A stretch of 64,000 nucleotides of DNA from assembly GCA_022661535.1 (NCBI GenBank), contig JAKULF010000009.1:1674001-1738000 (forward strand), in the 5' to 3' direction. The DNA comes from Eutypa lata (taxonomy: Eukaryota > Ascomycota > Sordariomycetes > Xylariales > Diatrypaceae). Below the pieces are notes generated by a model, which saw nothing but the letters and a program-made list of their open reading frames with translations, was not told the DNA's origin and did not search any database. Below, one piece after another: positions 54,595 to 64,000 of this stretch. A program made the translations under genes and the position numbers. The first letter of the stretch is position 1. Each line of letters opens with the position of its first letter.

Positions 54595-56841
54595 ATGCCT
54601 GTATCTCCACAAGATTCCAGTGCGGAGGTGGTCCGCCAACCCCGAAGGAGACATGTTGTCTCTCGGGATCGCAATGGCTGCTTCACGTGTCGCAGACGAC
54701 ACCTCCGTTGCGACAAAGCCAAGCCACATTGCAATAGCGTGAGTAAATGGCCAGGCCAAGTAATTTCTATGGACAAGAGCTAAGATGATGTTAAGTGTCT
54801 CACAGCAAGCATCAGTTGTGAAGGTTATGGCAATAAAATCGCCTTCAAAGACCAGACCTCATTTGTTACCCAGAGATTCTCCGGTAGAGATGATGCTCCC
54901 AAGAAGCGCCGTCACCAACCACCATCACAGGAGGTTACTCCGACAAAGCCGGTGTCATCACAAGTCGGGCCAATGACAAGAAGCGGGCCCGAGTATCCCG
55001 AGTTATTCTTCGATGACTACACAGCAGGCATGGTCCAACCTGCTGCTCATACTACCATGCTGTCCCCTGCGATGGAGGATTCCTTCTGGCAGGATTGGGC
55101 TTTAGCGGAGGTCCTACGTACAGATGGTCAGCAACTCCAATTGTTCGGCGCATCCCCGGCTTTACAAGAACTCGGGAGTTCCCCCGCGGAATCTGTTATG
55201 CTCAGCGGTCTAAATCCAGGCCTCGTAGATAATCAGCTAATATGTCCCCGCTTGTCACCATCTCCTCTAACCTTGGCGAATCCAATAAACAAATCCTTCC
55301 TGTTCCTTGAGGACGCAGACTACTACCGGCAACTGCTAGAAGGTCAAGTAAAAGGCCTCGCAACCATCCTTCCCATCCGTGACTTGATCATAGAAGAAGG
55401 GCTATCCACCCCTTACCTCTACAGCGCCGCTCTAGCCATCTCCGCCCTGACCCTCTCTTGGAGCGACACACAATCCATCGCCAAGAAGCATGCGCTCCGG
55501 CACTACACCGTGTCCCTCAACGGCCTGCGGGACGCCTTCCCCGAGAACAACCCGAAGTCCTTCCAGAACGCCAGCCTCAACGAGCTGCTCTCCTGGTTCC
55601 TGACGCGCCTGCTCCTCGCCAACTTCGACCTGAACTGGGGCTCCCTAGCGGCGTGGCGCGCGCACCTCCGAGCGGCCGGCAAGGTCCTGAGCGCGTGGCA
55701 CGGGCGATTCTCGCGGTCGGCCGCCGGGCGCAAGCTCGCGCACGCCTTCGCCCGCATGGCCCTCCTCGTGGAGCTCCAGAACGAGGAGCACGCCGTGACG
55801 CGGCAGCGGACGATGAACCCGGCCCTAGCGGACGAGCTATCGGCTATGCTCGAGCGCTCCGACGCGCCCCGCGACCGCCTGCTCCACCTCATCCGCCAGG
55901 TGACGCAGGTCGAGATCCGCTGCCGCTCCCAGCCGGGCCTGGACACGAAGTGCGCGCTCGATATGGGGTCCCTCGAGGTCCAGCTCGCCGCCTGGCAGCG
56001 CAGCCTCCCCGCCTCCGAGCTCCCCGTCGACACCGGCGTACAGGACCCGATCGCGTTTGTCTCCTCTGCTGCCGCTGCGGATTACCTGGCCTGCATGCCT
56101 GCCGTGAGCACCTGCAGCAGCAGTAACGGCAACGGTTCCGGGCTCCACATCACGCCCCTGACGTTCCCCAGCTCGGTAGACCCCTACACGGCCGCTGTTA
56201 ACTACGCCCACTTCCTGTGCGCGCGGATGCGGGCGCGGACGCGGTACCTGGAGGGGGCGCCGGGCGGCCGCGTGACGCCGCGCGATACGGAGACCACGGT
56301 GCTGCACATCTGCCGGATCGCGGCGGGGGTGGCGCCGATGGGATGCGCGCAAGCGGATGCGTTCGGCCACGGTATGATGCCCGCAGTGGTCGGGGCGTAC
56401 CGGTGGACGACGAACCCGCAGATCCAGGCCTGGATCGAGGGCTGGCTGAGGGGGTACCCTGTCCGCGAGGGCATATGGAACGTATGTCAGACAAGGCGCC
56501 TCATTGCGTGGCTCGATGTCGAGAGGCAGCGCCGCCGCAGGACAGACCAGGGGTGGGATATCATCGCCGCTCGCATCGAGGAGGAGGACGAGGATGGTGA
56601 TGGGGATGGTGCAGACGGTGGGGGCGGTAGGGGTTCTAAGGGTCAGAATGAGGATAAGGTGTGGGAGACGGTTACGAGGCGAGGCAGCGAGAGCGAGAGC
56701 TCATGCGGGAGTTTAGATGACCTGAGTGTGAGCAAGAGTGGCATGAAAGGGGCGAGCGGAGACGCAACGACCCCGTTTCGGGTCATCGTGCATTCTAAGA
56801 TGTCGGGGAGCTGGACGACGGACTATTGTGTTGTCCCTTAG
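54595..56841 (+). CDS. Zn2Cys6 fungal transcription factor (peptide/transport block)
   Basis: Two exons, 54595-54738 and 54796-56841, give 729 residues. The intron (GTGAGT...TTAAG) splits the zinc cluster; splicing gives GCFTCRRRHLRCDKAKPHCN then SCLTASISCEGYG, with cysteines at 29, 32, 39, 46, 49 and 56. The CEGYGNKIAFKDQ tail just after the cluster is typical of one regulator group. A Fungal_trans_2-like region follows (FLFLEDADYYRQLLEGQ, RHYTVSLNGLRDAF, ELLSWFLTRLLLANFDLNW). The C-terminal 150 residues are Gly/Asp/Glu-rich and probably disordered. GC is very high from 55500 to 56500. Lying directly behind the ABC exporter, it is the likely regulator of the 40-57 kb gene block. A TIR element begins 30 bp after the stop. 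Confidence 0.88.
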
Positions 56842-56871
56842 CTAGATAGATAGCACTCACCGACAGCATCA

Positions 56872-57290
56872 AGCTATTCCCGAAACAACTGACACCTTCC
56901 ACTATACCCCTATTTACCTTCCTGATGTTCCCGGTAGTAATAAGGTGTGGGAAGTTGGGTGGAGCAGCAACATTGAGCAGTGGCTTTGAGGAATGCAATG
57001 TCAGACGTCAGCACTTCCGTATAGGCGTTTGCAACTGGATATCAACCTACATACATAGGTGCTTATGTATGTAGCCAGATACTTCCGACTTAGATTCTTG
57101 ACGATACAGCAATCTTTCTGAGGTCTGAAAACGACCTCTAACCCCCACAAAAGGTAAATATTGTTGTCAAGATATTTCAAAATATATGTTGTTACAATGG
57201 CGGACACATTTCACTATCTCAACACGTGCTCATATTCGACTTTCTATTATTTCAGAGAGTATTAGTGTATCATCTTATTTGGCAACAGAT
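56872..57290. mobile_element. TIR element copy E (longest copy)
   Basis: About 419 bp. The left end AGCTATTCCCGAAACAACTG and the right end (other strand) ATCTGTTGCCAAATAAGATG match the family, as does the subterminal GATATTTCAAAATATATG. The middle is unlike other copies, so this copy is either less deleted or carries a secondary insertion. No coding frame. Confidence 0.5.
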
Positions 57291-58154
57291 TGGGTGATAA
57301 ACACCTACCTACCTACCTACCTACCTAGATAAAAGGGTCTTGGGATGAGAATAGATGATGTATAGTAAATCTACCAAACAGGGGATAATGGAATCAACCA
57401 AAGAAGGGATTTCAGTTCACCATTAATACCAAATAAAAATACAACATGTCTTAGTATGTACATATATGTAATGGCTTCAATGAGAATATTTCTTTGTTTT
57501 GTACACGAACACAAGGTAGACAATATGCATTTGTGCCTATATCAATGCGTTTAAGAAAAGAAATAGCGGATGCCTACATATGTAGTTTTACGTACACACA
57601 CAGGTATGGATTAATTCACATGCATGTGTAGCTTCCATCCGTTTGTAAGCATTTGCTCTGAGGTAAGTACATACCTATATATAAAGGTGCATTGTAGACA
57701 ACTGCACCAGCTATCTACACATGTAAATAGGTAGATCATTGTTAATTAGGTACATCCTGTAGGCAACAAATGAAGGTTGGTCTGGTGTGTGTAGGCTACT
57801 TTTCGTTGCTCCTTCCATTATAACTCCATACATACCACATACAAACCTGCCGTCTAAATTTCTCACACCTCAACCCAAAAGTAAACTCTTCTCTCCCTTT
57901 CCCTTCCTTGCAAATTATTTCACCAATTACATCGCCTCTTTACAGGCGAACTTTCCATTTCAATCTACACAACTTTGGTACGTACTTTTCCAGTTTCTAG
58001 TATTGATTATTAATCACTTCAATTTATTCGTTGATTCAACTGAGTTTCGTACTCATACTCAAACTCGTCTGCCTTTCGTTGGAAGAGGACCCATAACTAG
58101 GTAGTTGCTAACTATAATCTATCCTCAAGAATCGAATCAGCACTCACAGTCATC
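57291..58154. other. Upstream region of Arb1 with short tandem repeat
   Basis: (TACC)n occupies 57304-57327. A CT-rich leader at 57860-57960 and an intron-like stretch before 58155 suit the 5' untranslated region of Arb1. No other gene. Confidence 0.45.
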
Positions 58155-59520
58155 ATGGACCCCGGCGAGCCGACCAAGAAGAAAGGTCCTACGACCAAGA
58201 AGAAGGGCGGAGTGCTTGGCCGCAAGAACGCCAGTGGTTTCGAGGAGTTCTATGCAGACCCTCCTGTAACGCCTGCCGAGTCAGCTGAGGAGAAGAATAT
58301 CTACAGCGTCTCTCGTCCGTTCTATGAGTAAATTCTCTTCCTTTCATCATTTTGTAGTAGACGGGAATACTAACTACTGTCTATCATAGTCGCATGGAAG
58401 AGTGTATTCAGCGATTCCGCGCGCACCGCAGACTCAACACGGAGCGAACCAACATCTTCAACAAGTACTTATTCATGGGAGGCATAGACGCTCACCCGCG
58501 CCAGTTCACCGGCATGGACCCCGGTACTCTAGCGGATGCTGACAAAGATGAGATTCGCACAATGACGGCTGTGGATTTCATCGGTGGGGCGGGAAGCCGC
58601 TATTTTGAGATTGGAGATGAAGAGCACTGGGAGATCGACTTCGAGGGCGTCGTCAAGGGTTTCCTGTAAGTTAACTTGAGACCGAGCGTCAGATGATCAT
58701 GCTAATATATTATTTCAGGTCACGTACTATCCCTGATATCTACATGTATGACCCGTCTGCTTTTGAGAAAGCTGCCGACCTAATCAAGAACTTCCTCAAC
58801 TATGTGCTGATGCATAACGCCTGCCCGGAGTACACTGACAACATCATGGCGGCCCGCAACATCTGTGATATCTTCTTACCGGAGATGCGCGCTACACATG
58901 AGCTACTAGACGAACTGCCTGGTAGTTTCAACAGCGCCGCTGCGGCGCTCTTCTGTGGAGATCGCACTGTGGACAACCTGGACAAGCAAGAGAACTTCGA
59001 CAAGCTTGTCAACTTCCGCCTAATAGCCCTCGAGACCACCACCAATGAGGAGGTTCGCAAGAAGCTCGCCAAGCTCGACGACCCGGCTATAGTTCGCGAT
59101 AGCGAAACCAAAGAAGAGACGTATGAGGTGTACGAAATCGCTCGCCCGCGCCGCCAGTACATCAAGATGTTTGAAGAGCAGCTTAAGCAGATGCAGATGC
59201 CGGGCAAGGTGAAGCCGGCTGGTCGCGTGCTCCTGAAGCCGGCAATCATTGAGCATAGCTACGACAACCTGCCGAGACCTGATGATGTCGACCTGAGTGG
59301 TGCGCCAGTGGAGGAGTACCTAGTAGAAGATGAGATCCTGGCGAAGCTGCAGCGCGGTATGAAGCTCAAGCTGGTCGTATGCGAGCTCAACATCGGCATC
59401 AGATTCATCAAGGAGGTCCACGATATCCGCGTGTCCTTCGACACTTTCCTGCCTCAGACCCTCATGGCTGGCTGGAAGGACCCCGATCTTTCGGATCGAC
59501 CTCCCCCCCAGGCCAAGTAA
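58155..59520 (+). CDS. arb1: Arb1, Argonaute siRNA chaperone complex subunit
   Basis: Exons 58155-58327, 58390-58665 and 58719-59520 give 416 residues. The N-terminus is lysine-rich (KKKGPTTKKKGGVLGRKN), then the Arb1 signature GFEEFYADPPVTPAESAEEK and RMEECIQRFRAHRRL, YLFMGGIDAHPRQFTG, RTIPDIYMYDPSAFEKAADL, a long helical region rich in charged residues, and VVCELNIGIRFIKEVHDIRVSFDTFLPQTLM near the end. In fission yeast Arb1 joins Arb2 and Ago1 in the ARC complex, which holds duplex siRNA and is needed for heterochromatin assembly. Its presence shows that the organism keeps this RNAi branch. All three exons join in phase 2. Confidence 0.88.
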
Positions 59521-60728
59521 CTTAGTTAATGCTTAGTTCATAGTTTGACGATAGTCACAGTCTTAGTTTAACGGTAGTTAACGAGTAATGAATTGACGAT
59601 CTGATGAACTTGAGATAAGTGTTTTGTCCTTATGGTAAATATGCTCATGAGTCCTCCAAACTAACCTGCTCACCTATTAGAGTATAACTCGCAGCCTTCA
59701 TCATGAACCTGACATATACTATGATGTCCCACAGAACATTGGATTTTGAGTTTAAACCCCCGTGTTTAATAAATGAATTATGTTTCTTTATAATCAGCCG
59801 TTATTTCGTAATCAATAAACCCAGCAACACCAGGTATATTCCTTCAGGAAACCCATCACGAACCTACTCGATCCGTGAATTTCATACGCATACCATCACT
59901 GTGAGGGTTATGATAGAAGACTATAAGATCTAAATGAAAATGAGCCGAGGATAGATGATTATCCATTTGCCGCACATTCACCTTCTTAGCTTATTATTTA
60001 TCTCTATTCTTCAGACCATACTTACATTCGGGAAAGCCCCCGAGACGCCCGCTCTTGACATGGGTGTATATGTGCAAATATATAGGCAACAACGATCACA
60101 ACAACTGAAGTTATTAAGTTTAAATTTGATTTGCAACCACCCAAGATGTGAATGGCGGTAATGCTGCATTACCTAACCGGAACACTCTTGTCATAGACCA
60201 TCAAAGTTGACACTGTAGGTACATGAGGCTTGTCCGTCACAACTACCACCAATATGATTAATAAAAAAGACGCACATTGGTTTCTATGAGCATTGGGAAT
60301 CGATGATTATAATAGAGTCGGAAAGGATCATCTAGCCGACATGGGCGTAATTACTGAATTGAAGCCGATTGTGTGTCATAAATACCACTAGATATATTTT
60401 CGAATGCATTCCACGTGAAATGGATATACTGAGAGGAAGGTGAAGAGCATAGTACAGTTCAATATGTATTCACTTAGTGTTCACTTCCCTCTCAAGTTCA
60501 CCCACATCCCTTCAGAGTTATTTACCCCCCTCCCCTCCCATGTCCTCTCACTTCTACCAACTTCGTTCAAGCCACCAACTTCATCTTGTATATTCATTTC
60601 CTTTCAACTTGTCTTGATCCTCACTAGAGGCAACATTTCACATATCTACTATCACGAGATTCATCAGCTAGTTCTCCTTCACCCTTTTAATACCTCCTTC
60701 AAATCAGGGCGTGATACCGCAAAATGTT
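59521..60728. other. Intergenic with pyrimidine-rich leader
   Basis: 1.2 kb. A CT-rich tract at 60480-60620 looks like the transcription start region of the degraded unit at 60729. No gene seen. Confidence 0.4.
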
Positions 60729-61446
60729 ATGAGGGTTCCCTGTAACTGTTTGATAATGTCCACGTCTCGAGATTTAAACCTTCCCAAGGGCTCCTCATAT
60801 GATCCGACAGATGACGTACCGTTCGTCAGTGCCGAGATGAAGCAAGTGCTGGTCGTTCTCGATAAAGGAAGCCTTGGAAATCTGACCGATATATAATCTT
60901 GTATATGGCCACCTTTCATCGAGAAAATGATACGGGACGACGAACCCAAAGAGAAAGCTTTCGAAACATCTGATCCAGGGGATGATCCTCGGAGTCACAG
61001 CTATTTTGTAAGTAGATCAGCCTCCTACGACCCATGTTCTCTCACAGTTGGCTGGATATTAGCCCGCATATGATGGCCTCTCCCCATTATCTTTCCACCC
61101 TGTTCTTTCTTCCATCTTCCTCTCTTATTTATCATGCTTCTCCTTCCATTATGGTCAGCGCTGGTGGTGGTTTTTCACGCAACTGGATAGAAACGACAAA
61201 TATTGACCATGACATCTTTATAGGCCCGAACTGTCACCCAACCACAAGATGTACATCTTTCCCGACGACATCTATGCTCTAGACGGCCCTGGAACATACG
61301 TCGTCTTGCTTGCCATTGCTGGCAGACATGACAAAGGCTGGACGGGATTAGAATTGCACTTGATCATTGGAAAGTCTGTACGAGTACGCCAGACTTATCG
61401 ACAGTTACTTTGCGAACTAAAGACGGCCCGCCTGGCATGTACATGA
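60729..61446 (+). pseudogene. Probable relic of an unknown gene
   Basis: After a promoter-like CT-rich leader, a frame starting at the ATG at 60729 encodes 55 residues (including SSYDPTDDVPFVSAEMKQVL) and stops at TAA 60894-60896. The same frame then stays open for 37 codons, including FIEKMIRDDEPKEKAFE, up to a GTAAGT at 61008. An acceptor near 61223 (TTTATAG) leads to a frame with PNHKMYIFPDDIYALDGPGTYVVLLAIAGR that ends at 61446, but the phases do not match. Nonsense plus phase break suggest a pseudogene. Family not recognised. Confidence 0.35.
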
Positions 61447-62047
61447 ATGCAACAGCGTACCACCAAAGTTGACAACTTCCTAAAGACCCTCGAGTAGTTT
61501 AGGCGAGTAGCTCCGGATGAAAAGCCGACGGCACAGCTGTTGCCATACTACGGATGCGCCAGTTGATCCGTTTATCAGGGGTTGATGGTACATAAGCCAA
61601 CCAGAGGCTGGTTTCCTAAGAAAGGGAATTACGTTTACTGGCTTCTGATGAGTGTTCCAACTTCTCCTGTTAGAATTAATTGGTACCCTGCTCGGTTTGG
61701 TAGTTCCTTCATTGAGGATAGGGGGTTGAACGAGACCAATCCTGGCGGAACAGAAGACATCAAACCAGGACCGGATAAGAAGGCCCACGGCTTTCGGGCC
61801 AGACGAGTTAGCTGCCTGCCAAACACGAGCGACACTCGTTGAGAGCCAACATGGAGGAGACGATCCGCATCACTAGGCACCGACAGGAGCTGCTAGACTA
61901 TCTAGAGTCCCCTCCACATAACCTGACACTCTTCAAACTATTCGAACGGGCTGTGACAAAAGCAGCTGCTAAATGGCGGCAATATCTGCTAGATAGCGGC
62001 AAGAATAGCTAAATGGTAGTAACCGCAGCTCGGGGACTTAAGGATCA
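61447..62047. other. Spacer with a short ORF relic
   Basis: A 53-codon + strand frame at 61851-62012 (MEETIRITRHRQELLDYLES then KLFERAVTKAAAKW) reads like a coiled, basic protein fragment and is open upstream for a few codons. Unknown; probably part of a decayed gene or transposon. Confidence 0.3.
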
Positions 62048-62180
62048 AGTTAATGCTAAATTAAATGATACCCTTACATATTACAATTGGAATAATACCT
62101 GCCTATCTAGTATTAATTGATGATTATTTCGCAAGAAAATGTATTCATGTATGATTATTCGAATTACACAATATGTTAAG
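62048..62180. mobile_element. TIR element copy F (left end)
   Basis: AGTTAATGCTAAATTAAATG at 62048 matches the family terminus, and the interior GATTATTTCGC and GATTATTCGAATTACACA matches too. No right end close by; it may pair with the end at 62917. Confidence 0.45.
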
Positions 62181-62753
62181 TGAGACCTGAGCTTAACTTA
62201 CGTACATATCCTTGGTATGATATACTGACAGGAGATCGTATCAATTAGTGTTTATCAGACTTGAAAGCCCTCAGATCAAATTGGAGTAGTTGGAGGAGGG
62301 GATTCTGGCGAGAGTTTTCTCACTTGATGATCTCAACATTGACCCGAGCCAGGGTGTTCCGGAGGCGTTCCGCCGCGATGTTCCTTGGGCCCGTTCTCCT
62401 CATTTTGATACCCGTCCAGGCCAGGAACCCTTTCCTTCACGTTTTCTTTTCTTAAAGGCAGAAGGCATCTTCTGAGATCCGAAAGAGAAAAAGATTCGAG
62501 TCCTCAGGTAGCTCAAAATCTGTCTTCTGGATCTTTGGAAGACTCTGAGTTTGATGGGCCAACCAAACGAGACCACAAACATGAATCAGATGTGCGATCT
62601 GAGTAGGGTATGTACCGAGATCATCTTGGCTGGTCCTTTCAAGGATCTGTGATGATACTATTTAACCTGCATTAAGCTCTTAGACCTAAATAGGGGTGGT
62701 ATACCGAAGTCGGTCGTTGCCTAAATAATTAACACGCTTTCGCTCTACATGTA
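62181..62753. other. Relic reading frames between two TIR ends
   Basis: Short + strand frames in two phases, one with LDDLNIDPSQGVPEAFRRD (62290-62475) and one with SLEDSEFDGPTKRDHK (about 62530-62606), look like a frameshifted old coding sequence. Family not recognised. Confidence 0.3.
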
Positions 62754-62917
62754 AGGAATTAAACGTCAAAAAAGAACGTATTTTTATTAATATACTTTAA
62801 AATCGAACTAATATTTTTAAATGTTATTAATCGTGGAATAATGCTAAATTATCATTGAATAATCGGTGATTATTCGACTTTAAGCGTTTTAATGTATCAT
62901 TTAAATTGGCGGCGACC
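62754..62917. mobile_element. TIR element copy G (right end)
   Basis: About 164 bp resembling copy D. The right end on the other strand is AGGTCGCCGCCAATTTAAAT; the interior GTGGAATAATGC and GGTGATTATTCGACT is shared with the other copies. Confidence 0.5.
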
Positions 62918-64000
62918 TGACCCCCCCTCATTGCGTTGGGAATACCACCCGATCTCACGATGTGTAACGCCGTGCTCACTTATTTTTGCAATCCTGAAAG
63001 TTGAATTAGAAAATATGTTTCCTCCTTTAGTCATAACATAGTAGTCAGTCTATTACCCAAAAGGAGGTGACAGATATACCACAAAGCTGTCTTTTCACAC
63101 AGCCTCCGAAGCTGACGTGTTAGTCACCTTCGCTCTTCTCAACCAGCCCCGCGGGTAACTGCCGCATCTTCGTTTGTTATGCGTCCTGTCGGATTCTCCC
63201 ACAGCCTTTGCTGACGCAGGCCGCAATGCAGAGTTCCTTTCATGCATACGTAATATTTTTTCACGGTGTCGCCCGGGTACATTTCATATCTGCCTGTATT
63301 AGCTAATGTTCAAGTTCGGCTGGAATACGAATACCAAGTCGCTGTCCAATTAGATGACGTTCCGAGAATCGTATAAAAAAATCGAAATCCGATTGGTATA
63401 AAATTAGACAATATAGAACAGGATACTATTGGGATCGTTTAGATTATGTATTAAAATATATTAATTCTTTTAAATATCTGTTATGGTTTACTTGCAGCGT
63501 TAAGCGCGGTGAGGACACCTTTAGTAATCGGCTGATACTGTGGCTTTTGCCATGATATGTATCTCTGCCGTAGCTGAATACCAACTCCTATTTATCGCAT
63601 GTTCAGCTGCTACGTTGTGAGACAGTATTATATCTGCTGATACGGTTACAAAATGTTTGTCTCATTTCTGAAAACATTTCAATCAACCGAGATGTTTTTA
63701 TTCTTCCCCTGATTGGTAGATAATCACTTTAAACTAACGTGAGGCACCAAAGGATTGGGGAAACAAGGGATTGGTTTCGGTTAGATGTATGTAGGCTGGG
63801 TTGGACTCCAAGATGACATGCTAGTAGATCACATACATGCATGATAGATGCATGGGATCTACCTAATGTACGAATAGTCAATAGGGAAATAATCAACTAA
63901 CGGGCAAGTTCCCAAGAGGATGGTAGTTGGTCCAAATAGATAGGGGGATAGGGGGGCACGGGAGGAGACAATGGCAAGTTAAAAGACGAGGCGGATTTGG
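62918..64000. other. Right edge, no gene recognised
   Basis: About 1.1 kb of mixed composition up to the window edge. No supported coding region; short stretches near 63340-63480 are AT-rich and could be mutated repeat DNA. Confidence 0.4.

Noticed and set aside
55458..56600. Several long frames in and against the second regulator
   Set aside because: GC-rich shadow frames with Arg/Ala/Pro-rich nonsense composition.
1..64000. Search for a biosynthetic backbone (PKS, NRPS, terpene synthase, DUF3328 oxidase)
   Set aside because: No domain of these types was seen in any frame or spliced model.

Overview
The window is nuclear DNA of a filamentous ascomycete (Pezizomycotina, most likely Sordariomycete-like). 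The evidence is short introns of about 45-150 bp with GTRNGT donors, CTNAC/CTRAY branch sites and YAG acceptors, two fungal Zn2Cys6 regulators, an Arb1 (fungal RNAi) gene, an OPT peptide transporter, a Dal5-type permease, and a block of extreme AT content that looks like repeat-induced mutation. No bacterial features (operons, Shine-Dalgarno sites) are seen. Gene models were built by eye: exon joins were accepted only where splice signals, reading phase and family sequence agreed.

Layout. 1-1150 is an AT-only hypermutated block. 1.2-3.8 kb holds an unknown gene truncated by that block and an Fta2-like gene. 4.8-10.7 kb holds a methyltransferase, a small secreted protein, an FAD monooxygenase and an NmrA-like oxidoreductase, a set of tailoring-type enzymes with no backbone synthase in view. 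12.4-14.6 kb holds two low-complexity proteins. 15.7-24.7 kb looks like a small catabolic cluster: LigI-like amidohydrolase, Dal5-family permease (14 exons), a Zn2Cys6 regulator sharing its promoter with the permease, and an SDR dehydrogenase. 24.7-27 kb is gene-poor and carries TIR elements. 27-32 kb holds two conserved housekeeping genes sharing a promoter: a histidinol phosphatase and a PWI/CCCH/RRM protein of the RBM26/27 type.

33.9 kb encodes a 90-residue secreted protein made almost only of repeats around a Gly-Tyr-Asn core, a candidate peptide precursor. 36.3-37.8 kb contains a multi-intron transcription unit of uncertain coding status. 38.5 kb is an unknown four-exon gene. 40.4-56.8 kb is a second functional block: branched-chain aminotransferase, oligopeptide transporter, D-2-hydroxyacid dehydrogenase, secreted serine carboxypeptidase, ABCC exporter and Zn2Cys6 regulator, largely arranged in divergent pairs. 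Together they could take extracellular peptide to amino acid, 2-oxo acid and 2-hydroxy acid, followed by export. 58.2 kb is Arb1. 60.7-64 kb holds gene relics and transposon ends.

A family of short AT-rich terminal-inverted-repeat elements, with ends like AGTTGGTGCCAAAATAA, recurs at least five times, often right beside gene 3' ends.
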